From: Chryseolinea serpens
GTDB taxonomy: Bacteria; Bacteroidota; Bacteroidia; Cytophagales; Cyclobacteriaceae
NCBI RefSeq assembly: GCF_900129725.1
Contig: NZ_FQWQ01000006.1
Span: 186,001 to 250,000, forward strand
DNA: 64,000 nt
Direction of reading: 5' to 3'
Shown here: one piece after another, positions 43,125 through 53,003 of the stretch
How positions within the stretch are numbered: position 1 is the stretch's first letter
How the letters are laid out: each line of letters starts with the position of its first letter
Position numbers and translations under genes: made by a program
The notes under the pieces: model-generated
What the model saw: the letters and a program-made list of their open reading frames with translations, nothing else
What the model was told of the DNA's origin: nothing
Databases searched by the model: none

Positions 43125-43901
43125 ATGGGAAAAAAACCAGCGCAGAAGCTTAGTCGGCGCGAATTCTTTGAGAAAGGCCACCTGTATTACCTCACACACC
43201 TTTCCATCGACAATGTGATCTTCGGCTTTCACGACAACCAGCTCAAGGTATTGTTGCTGGAGTGGAAAGATACGCACCGCTGGTGCCTCCCCGGCGGATT
43301 CATTCTCAAGGGCGAGCACATTGAGGAAGCCGCGATCCGGGTCCTCCATCAACGGACGGGGCTCAACAACATTTACCTGCAGCAGTTCTACGCCTTTGGC
43401 GATCCAAACCGCGAACGGTCGAAGCATGGCATCGAGCCACCCGTGGAGGTGAAGAACAAATCATGGTTAACCGAACGCTTCGTCTCCATTGGCTACTGGG
43501 CCCTGGTGGAGTTTTCCAAAGTGGTACCCAAGCCCGACGAATTTTCAGAAACCTGTCAATGGTGGGACATTGAGAAAGTTCCAACGCTTATTCTGGATCA
43601 CAACAACATCCTGGAGAAAGCCCTGGAGTCTTTGCGCCGGAATCTCAACGACTACCCTGTAGGAAGGGACTTGTTGCCTCCAAAATTCACCATGCCCGAG
43701 CTGCAACGGATGTACGAAACCATCCTCGACAAACAACTCGACCGCCGTAATTTCCAAAAGAAGATACTCGCCCTCGATATCCTGGAACGCCTCAACGAAC
43801 GCAAACAAGGCGGCGCCCATAAAGCACCTTTCCTCTACCGCTTTGATCAGCGCAAGTACGAAAAGGCAATGAAGCAGGGGTTGAAATTTGGATTGCAGTG
43901 A
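43125..43901 (+). CDS. Nudix-type transcriptional regulator (NrtR/AraR-like)
   Basis: About 258 aa: an N-terminal Nudix-like domain and a C-terminal winged helix (PPKFTMPELQRMYETILDKQLDRRNFQKKI). Proteins of this architecture, such as NrtR and the Bacteroidota AraR, are sugar- or ADP-ribose-responsive repressors. The Nudix box reads GGFILKGEHIEEAAIRVLHQRTGL, where the catalytic REXXEE is replaced by RVLHQR, so it probably binds but does not hydrolyse the effector. The gene is divergent from GH3 across two operators, which points to control of that gene and of itself. The ATG at 43125 is chosen; an ATG-like start at 43062 lies inside operator 2. Confidence 0.88.
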   Translation: MGKKPAQKLSRREFFEKGHLYYLTHLSIDNVIFGFHDNQLKVLLLEWKDTHRWCLPGGFILKGEHIEEAAIRVLHQRTGLNNIYLQQFYAFGDPNRERSKHGIEPPVEVKNKSWLTERFVSIGYWALVEFSKVVPKPDEFSETCQWWDIEKVPTLILDHNNILEKALESLRRNLNDYPVGRDLLPPKFTMPELQRMYETILDKQLDRRNFQKKILALDILERLNERKQGGAHKAPFLYRFDQRKYEKAMKQGLKFGLQ

Positions 43902-43914
43902 TTAGATGAAGCTG

Positions 43915-44559
43915 CTAATCCCTTAATCTTCGTCGGCATGCCGCACACAGGGTTGCTTTGACATGATCGATGGTGGCGATCGTTTCCGCCGCATCGGCCA
44001 TCACACAACCCTCTGTTTTGCAATGGTCGAGCCCGAGGTTGTGACCGATTTCGTGGATACAAATTTTCTTTAAACGCTCCCTAAATTTCTTTTCGTCGCC
44101 TTTTATGCGAAAGGTAGACACCACACAACTCTGCCCCGGGCGATATCCCAAACCCATAATTCCCCAATCTGAATATTTCGTCACCGGTTTTTTTATGTTG
44201 CCGTCATCATCTCTTTTTGTAGTAGAGATGTCGTAGGACGTCACTCCTAAAATAAAGTCCAGCGAGTCCGGTCTTTGTTCGTCCTGGATTCTCAAAATCT
44301 TGTCCGCCCGATACCGGGGCGACTTTTCGTTCACAAAAGTCTGAGCAGGAATGGGGAGGGCCTTCAAGACATGGACCTTGAAGCCATACACTTTGGCAAT
44401 GACCGCCGCGATGGTGTCTGCCTGGCTCCGGTTGAACGGTTCATAGGGCTGGATGCCCACGGTCGCTTTGGGAAAAGTTTTATCCTTTACGCTGCAGGAA
44501 ATTAGCAACGGCACAATGACCAGTAGCACCAAAAATTTACCAACCCGGGGACCTTTCAT
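43915..44559 (-). CDS. Archaemetzincin-like zinc metalloprotease lipoprotein
   Basis: 214 aa. A lipoprotein signal (VPLLISC) precedes a single metzincin domain. The signature HEIGHNLGLDHC supplies three zinc histidines and the catalytic Glu, and it is followed exactly by the archaemetzincin pattern: Cx4C, a Met two residues on, 17 residues, and CxxC (structural zinc site). Family members are predicted metalloproteases of the M54 family. Membrane anchoring is less usual. It is convergent with the Nudix regulator, separated by 13 bases. Confidence 0.9.
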   Translation of the reverse strand: MKGPRVGKFLVLLVIVPLLISCSVKDKTFPKATVGIQPYEPFNRSQADTIAAVIAKVYGFKVHVLKALPIPAQTFVNEKSPRYRADKILRIQDEQRPDSLDFILGVTSYDISTTKRDDDGNIKKPVTKYSDWGIMGLGYRPGQSCVVSTFRIKGDEKKFRERLKKICIHEIGHNLGLDHCKTEGCVMADAAETIATIDHVKATLCAACRRRLRD

Positions 44560-44586
44560 GTATTCACATCTTCAAACGAAACTCAT

Positions 44587-44623
44587 GAAAAAAACCCTGA
44601 CCGTTTTTAAAGATCAGGGTTTC
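44587..44623 (-). terminator. Intrinsic terminator after infB
   Basis: On the minus strand AAACCCTGATC pairs with GGTCAGGGTTT around a nine-base loop, followed by a T run (44593-44587). It ends the rimP-nusA-infB transcript before the archaemetzincin gene. Confidence 0.85.
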
Positions 44624-44646
44624 CTTTATGTCAATCATGAAGAGTC

Positions 44647-47451
44647 TTACAAGGTTCTCTTCACTTCGCGTTGCTCGTAGCTTTCGATCACGTCGCCTAC
44701 TTGCATGTCGTTGAATCCGTCGATGCCGATACCGCAGTCGAAGCCTGTCTTCACTTCGCTTGCATCGTCTTTGTGACGCTTCAATGAGCCCAGCTTGCCG
44801 GCATACACCACGATACCATCGCGGATGAGTCGGATCGGGTTGCTGCGTTTGATGGAGCCATCGGTCACCATACAGCCGGCGATCGTTCCGATCTTGGAGA
44901 TCTTGAACACTTCGCGCACTTCGGCGTTGCCCACGATCACTTCTTCGGTTTCCGGTGCCAACATACCCTCCATGGCGGCCTTCACATCGTTGATGGCGTC
45001 GTAGATGATGGAGTACAGACGGATTTCGATCTCTTCGTTGTCTGCTACACGGCGCGCAGCTGCGGAAGGCCGTACCTGGAAGCCCAGGATAATGGCATCC
45101 GATGCCGATGCCAACAACACATCCGATTCTGAGATCTGGCCCACACCTTTGTGGATGATGGCCACTTGTATTTCTTGTGTCGAAAGTTTCAACAGGGAGT
45201 CGGTAAGGGCTTCCACCGATCCGTCCACGTCGCCTTTCACGATCACGTTCAATTGCTTGAAGTTACCGATCGCCAAACGACGGCCGATCTCATCCAGCGT
45301 GATGTGTTTCTTCGTGCGGATGCTTTGCTCGCGCATGATCTGTCCGCGTTTCGTAGCCACTTCGCGTGCCTCACGATCCGTTTCCATGACCATCACTTTC
45401 TCACCGGCTTGAGGCGCTCCGTCAAGACCCAGCACCACCACGGGTGTGGAAGGTCCTGCTTCAGCCACTTTCTTTCCGGTGTCGTCGAACATGGCTTTCA
45501 CGCGTCCGTAGTTTGCGCCGGCCAGCAAGATGTCGCCTACGCGCAAGGTTCCGGTTTGCACCATGATCGTGGCCACATAGCCGCGGCCTTTATCCAACGA
45601 TGCTTCGATCACTGAACCGGTAGCCCGGCGATCGGGATTTGCTTTCAGGTTCAACAATTCTGCTTCGAGCAATACTTTTTCCAGCAGGGAGTCGATACCC
45701 TTTCCGGTCTTCGCAGAGATCTCGGAGCTTTGATATTTACCACCCCACTCCTCCACAAGAATATTGATCTTGGAAAGACCTTCGCGAATGCGTTCGGGGT
45801 TGGCCGAGGGCTTGTCAATTTTGTTGATGGCAATCACGATGGGCACCCCAGCCACTTGTGCGTGGTTGATGGCTTCTTTCGTTTGCGGCATCACATCGTC
45901 GTCGGCAGCCACCACGATGATGGCAATGTCCGTCAGCTTGGCTCCACGTGCACGCATAGCGGTAAACGCTTCGTGACCGGGTGTATCGAGGAAGGCGATC
46001 TTGTGACCGCTCTTGGTCATTACGTCGTAGGCACCTACGTGCTGCGTGATACCGCCGGCCTCGGATGCTGTTACTTTGGTATTGCGGATATAATCCAGCA
46101 ATGAAGTTTTACCGTGATCGACGTGACCCATGATGGTCACAATCGGTGCGCGCGGTTGCAAGGCGTCTTGGTCCTCAACTTCCTCTTGCATATCCAACTC
46201 TTCTTCGGCAGAGGTGAATTGCACGGCATAGCCAAACTCGTCGGCAATGACGGTGATCGCCTCTGCATCGAGACGTTGGTTGATGGATACGAACATCCCC
46301 AAGCTAAGGCAGGTGGAGATGACGTCGTTCACGGAAACGTTCATCATCGAAGCCAAGTCGTTGGCGGAGATGAATTCCGTTACTTTCAGGGTCTTCGATG
46401 CTTCCTGATCTTGCAGCATTTGCTGCTCCTGCGCATCGGAGTTCGCCTGACGTTTTTCTCTTCTGTATTTGGCGCCGCCTTTCTTATTACCACCGCCGCT
46501 CAATTTGGCCAGCGTGGCGCGGATCTGATCTTGAATTTCTTTCTCGGTAGGCTCTGCCTTTTGAACGCGGGGAGGCTGAGGACCTCTGCCACGCTGCGGC
46601 GGTTGCTGCGGGCGCGGGCCACGCGGCGGACCTCCACCGGGCTGTTGCTGCTGCGGGGGTGCATTGCCACCGGGTTGATCGGTAGGGATGCGCTTGCGGG
46701 GGCGCTTGCCTTTGTTGTCTTTCTGTGTATCGGAAGAAGCTACGGGAGCATTCGTCTTCTTCTCCGGAAGCTGGATCTTATCCACGACTTTCAAGCCCTG
46801 CAAACGGTCTGCACGACCTTTAATGAGCTCCTGTTCGGGTTGTTTTTCAACCACGGGTTCTTCCTTGACGGGCGGCGGCACCACCACAGGTGGCTGGGGC
46901 TGCTCTACCGGCTTCTTGGGTTCTACTACAGCGACGGGCTCTTCAACTTTCTTAACTTCTTTCGGAGCTTCTTTTTCTACTTTCTTCTCCGGTTCGACAA
47001 CCTTGGTTACGGGCTTTTCTTCTTCTACAACGGGCTTCTTTTCCAGTTCGATTTTGCCCACCACCTTGATGCCTTCCAGTTTCGGCTTTTCGCGCTCCAC
47101 TTTTTCGGCCTTGGGTTCCTCTTTCGCCTTGAGGTCTTTGGAACCCAGGTTCTTGATCATGATGCTGCTTTCCTCATCATCGACCCGTTTTTTAGCCGTT
47201 TCTTTTTCCGTTTCCAGCACGACGTTGTCGGCATGTTTCACGCCGATAGAGAGCCCGGAGGCTTCCAGTTTTTCGGTGGCGGAAGAAGCAAACTCTTTCG
47301 ACAAAAGAGTTACTTGCTCAGGAGTGAGCTTGGCATTGGGGTTGTTTTCTACCTCAAAGCCCTTCTTCGCCAGAAAATCCAAGATGGTGCCATGGCCCAC
47401 ATTGAGCTTCCTTGCTGCCTGACTCAACCTGATCAATTTTTCTTCTGCCAT
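44647..47451 (-). CDS. infB: Translation initiation factor IF-2
   Basis: About 934 aa. It is the GTPase that places initiator tRNA on the 30S subunit. An N-terminal IF2_N-like domain ([25 protein letters not shown]) is followed by a long, low-complexity Lys/Glu/Pro-rich linker, as usual in Bacteroidota. The GTPase has G1 [10 protein letters not shown]3 DTPGHEAF and G4 NKID, then the EF-Tu-like beta barrels. The ATG at 47451 is chosen; the frame extends to 47478 without a better start. It lies last in the rimP-nusA-infB operon. Confidence 0.97.
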   Translation of the reverse strand: MAEEKLIRLSQAARKLNVGHGTILDFLAKKGFEVENNPNAKLTPEQVTLLSKEFASSATEKLEASGLSIGVKHADNVVLETEKETAKKRVDDEESSIMIKNLGSKDLKAKEEPKAEKVEREKPKLEGIKVVGKIELEKKPVVEEEKPVTKVVEPEKKVEKEAPKEVKKVEEPVAVVEPKKPVEQPQPPVVVPPPVKEEPVVEKQPEQELIKGRADRLQGLKVVDKIQLPEKKTNAPVASSDTQKDNKGKRPRKRIPTDQPGGNAPPQQQQPGGGPPRGPRPQQPPQRGRGPQPPRVQKAEPTEKEIQDQIRATLAKLSGGGNKKGGAKYRREKRQANSDAQEQQMLQDQEASKTLKVTEFISANDLASMMNVSVNDVISTCLSLGMFVSINQRLDAEAITVIADEFGYAVQFTSAEEELDMQEEVEDQDALQPRAPIVTIMGHVDHGKTSLLDYIRNTKVTASEAGGITQHVGAYDVMTKSGHKIAFLDTPGHEAFTAMRARGAKLTDIAIIVVAADDDVMPQTKEAINHAQVAGVPIVIAINKIDKPSANPERIREGLSKINILVEEWGGKYQSSEISAKTGKGIDSLLEKVLLEAELLNLKANPDRRATGSVIEASLDKGRGYVATIMVQTGTLRVGDILLAGANYGRVKAMFDDTGKKVAEAGPSTPVVVLGLDGAPQAGEKVMVMETDREAREVATKRGQIMREQSIRTKKHITLDEIGRRLAIGNFKQLNVIVKGDVDGSVEALTDSLLKLSTQEIQVAIIHKGVGQISESDVLLASASDAIILGFQVRPSAAARRVADNEEIEIRLYSIIYDAINDVKAAMEGMLAPETEEVIVGNAEVREVFKISKIGTIAGCMVTDGSIKRSNPIRLIRDGIVVYAGKLGSLKRHKDDASEVKTGFDCGIGIDGFNDMQVGDVIESYEQREVKRTL

Positions 47452-47587
47452 ACTCAAATATGCCTGTTTTTTAAACACTTTAAAACCTATATCGCCGATG
47501 CCGCGAAATTTAACGTTGTATTCATGCTTGCATCACAGCCTCACCAACTTCTCTATCCAACTTGCGGCGAACAGATAGGTTCGCCCT

Positions 47588-48832
47588 CTATTCAAATTCC
47601 TTCTTCAAGATGCCCAGCACACCATCGACAGTTTCTTCTTCGAGGTCCGTGCGGCGCACCAATTCTTCTTTCGATAATGCCAATACACTCTTGGCGGTGT
47701 CTAAACCGATGCGGTTCAATTCGTCGATCACCCAGCTTTCGATCTCGTCAGAGAATTCGCTCAGATCCACATCCTCTTCCGATTGTCCTTCGGCCAATTC
47801 GCGGAATACATCGATTTCATAACCCACTAAACGGCTGGCCAACTTGATATTCAAACCACCTTTACCGATGGCGAGCGATACCTGATCGGGTTTCAGGTAA
47901 ACAGAAACGCGCCCGTTGTCTTTGTCTATCTTAATGGAAACAATTTTCGCCGGACTTAGTGCCCGCTGAATGTAAAGTTCCAGGTTTTCCGTGTAGTTGA
48001 TCACGTCGATGTTCTCGTTCTGCAATTCCCGCACGATGGCGTGAATCCGCGATCCCTTCATACCCACGCAAGCACCCACCGGGTCGATGCGGTCGTCATA
48101 GGATTCTACGGCCACTTTGGCACGCTCGCCGGGCTCGCGCACCACTTTCTTGATGGTGATCAAACCATCGTATACTTCGGGCACTTCCTGCTCGAACAGC
48201 CGCTCCAGGAAAACGGGCGACGTGCGCGACAGGATGATCTTCGGATTGCCGTTCACCATCTCCACCTTGTGTACGATAGCACGAACGTTTTCTCCCTTGC
48301 GGTAGCGATCCTTCTGGATCTGCTCGTTGCGCGGAATGGCGACTTCGTTGCTTTCGGCATCCGTCAACAGCACTTCGCGGCTCAACACCTGGTACACTTC
48401 GCCAGCGATGATCTCGCCCACGAGGTCTTTATATTTTTGGAAAAGGATGTCCTTCTCCAGGTCTTTCACTTTTTGAATGAGCGTCTGGCGCGCCGTAGTC
48501 ACCGCGCGACGGCCGAAGTCGTCGATGAAGATCTGTTCCGAAACTTCTTCGCCCACTTCAAAGTCGGGCTCGATCTTGTGAGCCTCCGTCAGGCTGATCT
48601 TGTCAAAATCCCAAATGTCCTCGGAGTCATCATCCACGATCTCGCGGAAGCGATAGATTTCTAAATCGCCTTTGTCGGCATTCACGATGATGTCAAATTT
48701 CTCATCGGAGCCAAATCTCTTCTTAATCATGTTGCGAAACACATCCTCCAGGATCCGGATCATCGTGGGCCTGTCGATGTTTTTCTGCTTTGCGAATTCA
48801 GCAAACGACTGAATTAATTCATGTGCATCCAT
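47588..48832 (-). CDS. nusA: Transcription termination/antitermination factor NusA
   Basis: 414 aa. An N-terminal RNA-polymerase binding domain (about 1-130) is followed by an S1 domain and two KH domains (VGACVGMKGSRIHAIVRELQNENIDVI and VSLAIGKGGLNIKLASRL), then a C-terminal acidic helix-hairpin-like region. It modulates pausing, termination and antitermination. It lies 8 bases downstream of rimP and upstream of infB, the conserved order in most bacteria. Confidence 0.97.
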   Translation of the reverse strand: MDAHELIQSFAEFAKQKNIDRPTMIRILEDVFRNMIKKRFGSDEKFDIIVNADKGDLEIYRFREIVDDDSEDIWDFDKISLTEAHKIEPDFEVGEEVSEQIFIDDFGRRAVTTARQTLIQKVKDLEKDILFQKYKDLVGEIIAGEVYQVLSREVLLTDAESNEVAIPRNEQIQKDRYRKGENVRAIVHKVEMVNGNPKIILSRTSPVFLERLFEQEVPEVYDGLITIKKVVREPGERAKVAVESYDDRIDPVGACVGMKGSRIHAIVRELQNENIDVINYTENLELYIQRALSPAKIVSIKIDKDNGRVSVYLKPDQVSLAIGKGGLNIKLASRLVGYEIDVFRELAEGQSEEDVDLSEFSDEIESWVIDELNRIGLDTAKSVLALSKEELVRRTDLEEETVDGVLGILKKEFE

Positions 48833-48840
48833 GGTTATGT

Positions 48841-49305
48841 CTATTTGAAACTTACTAACACAAATGATTTTTCGATCTCTGAAAAAGGAATATCCAACAC
48901 CACCGTCTCTTTCTGCTTACCGGTTCCCGTTTCCTGGATCACTGCGATCTTGTCGTCGGCAACCTCGGTGAGTTTTCCCTCCACGATCTTGTCGCGAAGC
49001 TTCAATTTCAATTTCCGACCGATATGCTTTTTATACTGGCGATGGAGCTGCAGGGGCTGGTCTACGCCGGGGGTGGATACTTCCAGCATATAGGCTTCGT
49101 CCATGAGGTTGGACTCTTCCAATGCCTTACCAATTTCCCGGCTCAGGTTGGCGCAATCGTCGATGTTCACACCTTCGTCGCCATCCAGGGTGATCAACAC
49201 CTTTTTAGGCCCCTTTCGTGCCGAAACCACCACATCCACCACAAAATGGTGTGGATTCAGCAGCTTCGAGACCGCGATTTTCCTGATTTCCTCCGCAATT
49301 TCCAT
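48841..49305 (-). CDS. rimP: Ribosome maturation factor RimP
   Basis: About 154 aa, cytosolic, needed for 30S subunit maturation. Visible are KVLITLDGDEGVNIDDCANLSREIGKALEE and the conserved YMLEVSTPGVDQPL. The ATG at 49305 is used in place of an upstream TTG. It is the first gene of the rimP-nusA-infB operon; a hairpin upstream ends the preceding operon. Confidence 0.95.
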   Translation of the reverse strand: MEIAEEIRKIAVSKLLNPHHFVVDVVVSARKGPKKVLITLDGDEGVNIDDCANLSREIGKALEESNLMDEAYMLEVSTPGVDQPLQLHRQYKKHIGRKLKLKLRDKIVEGKLTEVADDKIAVIQETGTGKQKETVVLDIPFSEIEKSFVLVSFK

Positions 49306-49329
49306 CTGAAAATATTCTATAAACAAAGA

Positions 49330-49346
49330 GGGGACTGTTTGTCCCC
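49330..49346 (-). terminator. Hairpin between the HD gene and rimP
   Basis: GGGGAC pairs with GTCCCC around a five-base loop, followed on the minus strand by a T-rich stretch. It lies about 90 bases beyond the HD stop and probably ends the nucleotide-sugar operon. Confidence 0.6.
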
Positions 49347-49437
49347 CCTTGATAATTTATCAGAAACTTGCGCAAAAGTAAATCTTTTTTGGGTTTTTAC
49401 CAAAAGCCGGAGGAATTCTACTGATTCTAATACCGAT

Positions 49438-50052
49438 TTACAGGGTTTCTAGTTCCCGGAACAGGTTTTCCCGGGCTTGCCCTTCGTAACGCCTATGGAA
49501 GGTCTCTGTTTTGAAGATCGCCGGCAGGTCCAAAAAATGTTGCAAAACTTTTCGCCGCCCCGGCTTGTAGAGCAAATCCGGATAGATGGCATACTCCTTT
49601 CTGATTTGCTGATAGTATTCCCGGTAGGCCTCCCAAGGAGCACCCAAAACCGACAGATCGGCGTCCGTGAATAAATTCGTGTCGGGGTCTTCGCTTTTGT
49701 GATGGGATTTTGTGGCCAGGATATGGGCCACCACGCGTTCAACAGATTCCGGAGAATAGGACAGGGTCGTCAATCGCTTCCGGGCCAACTCGGCACTCTT
49801 CTCCTCGTTGTCTTTTTTCGTGGCATTGTAGACGGCATCATGATACACGATCGCAAAAACAATGGCCGCGAAATCTTCGATCTCTTCCCGCACACCCTCT
49901 AACTCGGACCTCATTTTTTCCAAATGCACCAGGTTATGATAGCGGCGTGACCGATGGCCATACTGTTTCTCGATCTCTGCCCACAGGGACTGAACCAGGG
50001 CAATATCGGGCGTTATCTTCGAAGCAGTGTCAACAAAAAGCTCGCCGATCAT
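49438..50052 (-). CDS. HD-superfamily phosphohydrolase-like protein (COG4339 type)
   Basis: 204 aa, cytosolic. The sequence contains YGHRSRRYHNLVHLEKM, then AIVYHDAVYN with the HD metal pair, and FTDADLSVLGAPWEAY, the pattern of predicted metal-dependent HD phosphohydrolases. Its substrate is not known. It starts 4 bases after the rfbA stop and is the last gene of the nucleotide-sugar operon, but no link to polysaccharide synthesis has been shown in the family. Confidence 0.82.
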   Translation of the reverse strand: MIGELFVDTASKITPDIALVQSLWAEIEKQYGHRSRRYHNLVHLEKMRSELEGVREEIEDFAAIVFAIVYHDAVYNATKKDNEEKSAELARKRLTTLSYSPESVERVVAHILATKSHHKSEDPDTNLFTDADLSVLGAPWEAYREYYQQIRKEYAIYPDLLYKPGRRKVLQHFLDLPAIFKTETFHRRYEGQARENLFRELETL

Positions 50053-50056
50053 GCGG

Positions 50057-50923
50057 TTAGATGTATTCCGGCAAATTCTTCAGATAGCTGCCATAACCGC
50101 TTTTCTCCAACGGCTTGGCTAGCTGCAGAAGTTGATCCTTGGTGATGAATTTCATCCGGTAGGCGATCTCCTCAATGCATCCTACCTTCAACCCCTGACG
50201 TTGCTCGATCACCTGCACAAAATTGCCGGCCTGCATCAGCGAATCGAACGTACCCGTATCCAGCCAGGCGGTGCCGCGGCTCATGGGAGCCACTTTCAGT
50301 TTGCCCCTGCGCAGATATTCGTTGTTCACGTCGGTGATCTCCAGCTCGCCACGGGGACTTGGCTTCAAAGCTTTGGCAATGGCTACCACATCGTTGTCGT
50401 AGAAATACAAACCGGGGACAGCGTAGTTGGATTTTGGTTGCTTGGGTTTTTCCTCTATGGAGATGACTTTTTTGTTCGCATCGAACTCCACCACACCATA
50501 GCGTTCCGGGTCGAGAACGTGGTAGGCAAACACCACGCCGCCGTCGGGATCGCTGTTGGATTGGAGGATGTTCTGCATGCCGGAGCCATAGAAAATGTTA
50601 TCGCCCAGGATCAACGCCACCTTCTCCTTGCCCACGAATTTCTCGCCGATGATAAACGCCTGCGCGAGGCCATCGGGCGAGGGCTGTACTTCATATTGAA
50701 AATTACATCCCAACCGCTTGCCGTCGCCGAGCAACTTTTCAAACATGGGCAGGTCATGCGGTGTGGAAATAAAAAGGATCTCCCGGATGCCGGCCATCAT
50801 CAATACCGACAAGGGGTAGTAGATCATCGGCTTGTCATACACAGGCATGAGCTGTTTGCTCACCGCCATCGTCAGCGGATACAAGCGCGTGCCCGATCCA
50901 CCGGCAAGAATAATACCTTTCAT
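50057..50923 (-). CDS. rfbA: Glucose-1-phosphate thymidylyltransferase
   Basis: 288 aa. Makes dTDP-glucose from glucose-1-phosphate and dTTP, the first step of dTDP-deoxysugar synthesis. Motifs are the N-terminal nucleotide loop [41 protein letters not shown] and [13 protein letters not shown]. Normal length. It lies 22 bases after rfbB on the same strand. Confidence 0.96.
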   Translation of the reverse strand: MKGIILAGGSGTRLYPLTMAVSKQLMPVYDKPMIYYPLSVLMMAGIREILFISTPHDLPMFEKLLGDGKRLGCNFQYEVQPSPDGLAQAFIIGEKFVGKEKVALILGDNIFYGSGMQNILQSNSDPDGGVVFAYHVLDPERYGVVEFDANKKVISIEEKPKQPKSNYAVPGLYFYDNDVVAIAKALKPSPRGELEITDVNNEYLRRGKLKVAPMSRGTAWLDTGTFDSLMQAGNFVQVIEQRQGLKVGCIEEIAYRMKFITKDQLLQLAKPLEKSGYGSYLKNLPEYI

Positions 50924-50945
50924 AGAGTGGGTTTTTATGCAAGCC

Positions 50946-52001
50946 TTAGGCCTGGTACATTTTAGAATAATATTTCAGATAATCGCCCGAGGTCACGTTT
51001 TTCAACCATTCCTGGTTGGCGAGATACCAATCCACGGTTTTTTCCAGCCCCTCTTCAAACGTCACTTGTGGCCTCCAGCCTGTTTCGGCGGTGAGCTTGG
51101 AGGCGTCTATGGCATAGCGCAGATCATGGCCCAGGCGGTCTTTCACATACGTGATCAGCTTGGCCGATGTTCCTTCCTCGCGACCCAATTTCTTGTCCAT
51201 CGTGTAACACAGGAAGTTCACCAGGTCGATATTCCGCCACTCGTTGTTGCCACCGATGTTGTACACCTCGCCGGTTTTACCGGAGTGAAAGATGCTGTCG
51301 ATCGCGCCGGCATGATCCTCCACAAACAACCAGTCGCGAATGTTTTCGCCTTTGCCGTAGACGGGCAGCGGTTTGTTGTTGAGAATATTGTTGATCATCA
51401 ACGGGATCAGCTTCTCCGGGAAATGGAAAGGGCCATAGTTGTTCGAGCACCGGCTGATGCGCGTGGGCAAACTGAAACTGTTGTGAAAAGCACTTACAAA
51501 GTGATCAGAGCTGGCTTTGGATGCCGAATAAGGAGAACGCGGATCGATGGGTGTGGTCTCGGTAAAGAAACCGCCATGGTCTGCAGAGCCATATACCTCG
51601 TCGGTGGAAATATGATAGAAGACTTTTCCCTCATAGGCATTTGCCCACGAAGCCTGCGCTGCGCGGAGAAGATTGAGTGTCCCTAAAATATTGGTCTCGG
51701 CAAATTCCGTGGGATTATGCAGCGAACGATCCACGTGCGATTCTGCCGCCAGGTGGATCACGCCGTCGATGCCATACTTTTTGAAAACCTCGAACAGAAA
51801 TTCGATATCGAGGATGTCGCCTTTTTCAAAGTGATAGTTCGGCTTCTTCTCGATGTCGCGCAAATTTTCCAGGTTGCCCGCATAGGTGAGCTTGTCCAGA
51901 TTGACCACCGTGTAGTCGGGATACTTGTTGACAAACAACCGGACCACATGCGATCCGATGAAGCCTGCTCCCCCTGTAATTAAGATCTTTCGTTTTGTCA
52001 T
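50946..52001 (-). CDS. rfbB: dTDP-glucose 4,6-dehydratase
   Basis: About 351 aa extended SDR enzyme converting dTDP-glucose to dTDP-4-keto-6-deoxyglucose with bound NAD. The N-terminus has [13 protein letters not shown]; the catalytic region has [10 protein letters not shown] (Ser/Thr and the Asp-Glu pair) and [10 protein letters not shown] (Tyr-x3-Lys). The ATG at 52001 is used; a GTG lies one codon upstream. It is followed by rfbA; no rfbC or rfbD is present in the window. Confidence 0.95.
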   Translation of the reverse strand: MTKRKILITGGAGFIGSHVVRLFVNKYPDYTVVNLDKLTYAGNLENLRDIEKKPNYHFEKGDILDIEFLFEVFKKYGIDGVIHLAAESHVDRSLHNPTEFAETNILGTLNLLRAAQASWANAYEGKVFYHISTDEVYGSADHGGFFTETTPIDPRSPYSASKASSDHFVSAFHNSFSLPTRISRCSNNYGPFHFPEKLIPLMINNILNNKPLPVYGKGENIRDWLFVEDHAGAIDSIFHSGKTGEVYNIGGNNEWRNIDLVNFLCYTMDKKLGREEGTSAKLITYVKDRLGHDLRYAIDASKLTAETGWRPQVTFEEGLEKTVDWYLANQEWLKNVTSGDYLKYYSKMYQA

Positions 52002-52013
52002 CACCGTGAAGGG

Positions 52014-53003
52014 TTAGCGTACGTATCTCTGAAAATCCTTATGATCGCGTTGGAAGAGTACTTCCTGCGGCAGGCTCTTGAAGTATTCGTAGGTGATCTT
52101 CAAGCCTTCGGCGCGCGACACTTTCGGCGACCACCCCAGCAATTCCTTGGCCTTGGTGATGTTGGGTTGGCGTTGCTTCGGATCGTCCTGGGGCAATGGC
52201 TTGTACACCACTTTTTGCTTGGTGCCCGTGAGCTTTACGATCTCCTCGGCAAAATCGCCGATGGTAATTTCATCGGGGTTACCGATGTTCACCGGCAGGT
52301 GATAGTCGGACATCAGGAGGCGGAAAATACCGTCCACTTCGTCGTCCACATAGCAGAAGGAGCGGGTTTGCGATCCATCACCAAAAACCGTCAGGTCTTC
52401 GCCGCGAAGGGCTTGCCCGATAAAGGCGGGAAGCACACGGCCATCGTTCAGGCGCATGCGTGGGCCATAAGTATTGAATATTCTGATAATGCGGGTTTCC
52501 AGGTTGTGATAAGTATGGTAGGCCATGGTGATGGCTTCCTGGAAACGTTTTGCTTCGTCGTATACACCGCGCGGACCAATAGGGTTCACGTTGCCGTAGT
52601 ATTCTTCCGTCTGCGGATGCACCAGCGGATCGCCGTACACTTCCGAGGTAGAAGCCACCAGGATCCTGGCTTTCTTCGAACGCGCGAGACCCAGCAGGTT
52701 GTGTGTGCCCAACGAACTCACCTTCAACGTCTGAATCGGAATTTTCAGGTAGTCGATCGGACTGGCCGGAGAGGCGAAGTGCAGAATGTAGTGCAATTCT
52801 CCAGGGATGTGCACGAAGGTCGACACATCGTGATGATAGAATTCGAAATCGGCATTTTTAAAAAGGTGCTCGATGTTGCGCAGGTCGCCCGTGATCAGGT
52901 TGTCCATCGCGATCACATGAAAGCCTTCTTTCAGGAACCGGTCGCAAAGATGCGATCCCAAAAAACCGGCACCGCCGGTGATCAGCACGCGTTGCTTAGC
53001 CAT
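52014..53003 (-). CDS. UDP-glucuronate decarboxylase (UDP-xylose synthase)-like SDR
   Basis: About 329 aa. Short-chain dehydrogenase with [14 protein letters not shown] at the N-terminus, [17 protein letters not shown] and the Tyr-Lys catalytic pair in YDEAKR. The conserved [13 protein letters not shown] and [14 protein letters not shown] segments are typical of the UXS family, which turns UDP-glucuronate into UDP-xylose. The start overlaps ugd by 8 bases, consistent with using its product. The ATG at 53003 is chosen over an upstream in-frame start. Confidence 0.9.
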   Translation of the reverse strand: MAKQRVLITGGAGFLGSHLCDRFLKEGFHVIAMDNLITGDLRNIEHLFKNADFEFYHHDVSTFVHIPGELHYILHFASPASPIDYLKIPIQTLKVSSLGTHNLLGLARSKKARILVASTSEVYGDPLVHPQTEEYYGNVNPIGPRGVYDEAKRFQEAITMAYHTYHNLETRIIRIFNTYGPRMRLNDGRVLPAFIGQALRGEDLTVFGDGSQTRSFCYVDDEVDGIFRLLMSDYHLPVNIGNPDEITIGDFAEEIVKLTGTKQKVVYKPLPQDDPKQRQPNITKAKELLGWSPKVSRAEGLKITYEYFKSLPQEVLFQRDHKDFQRYVR

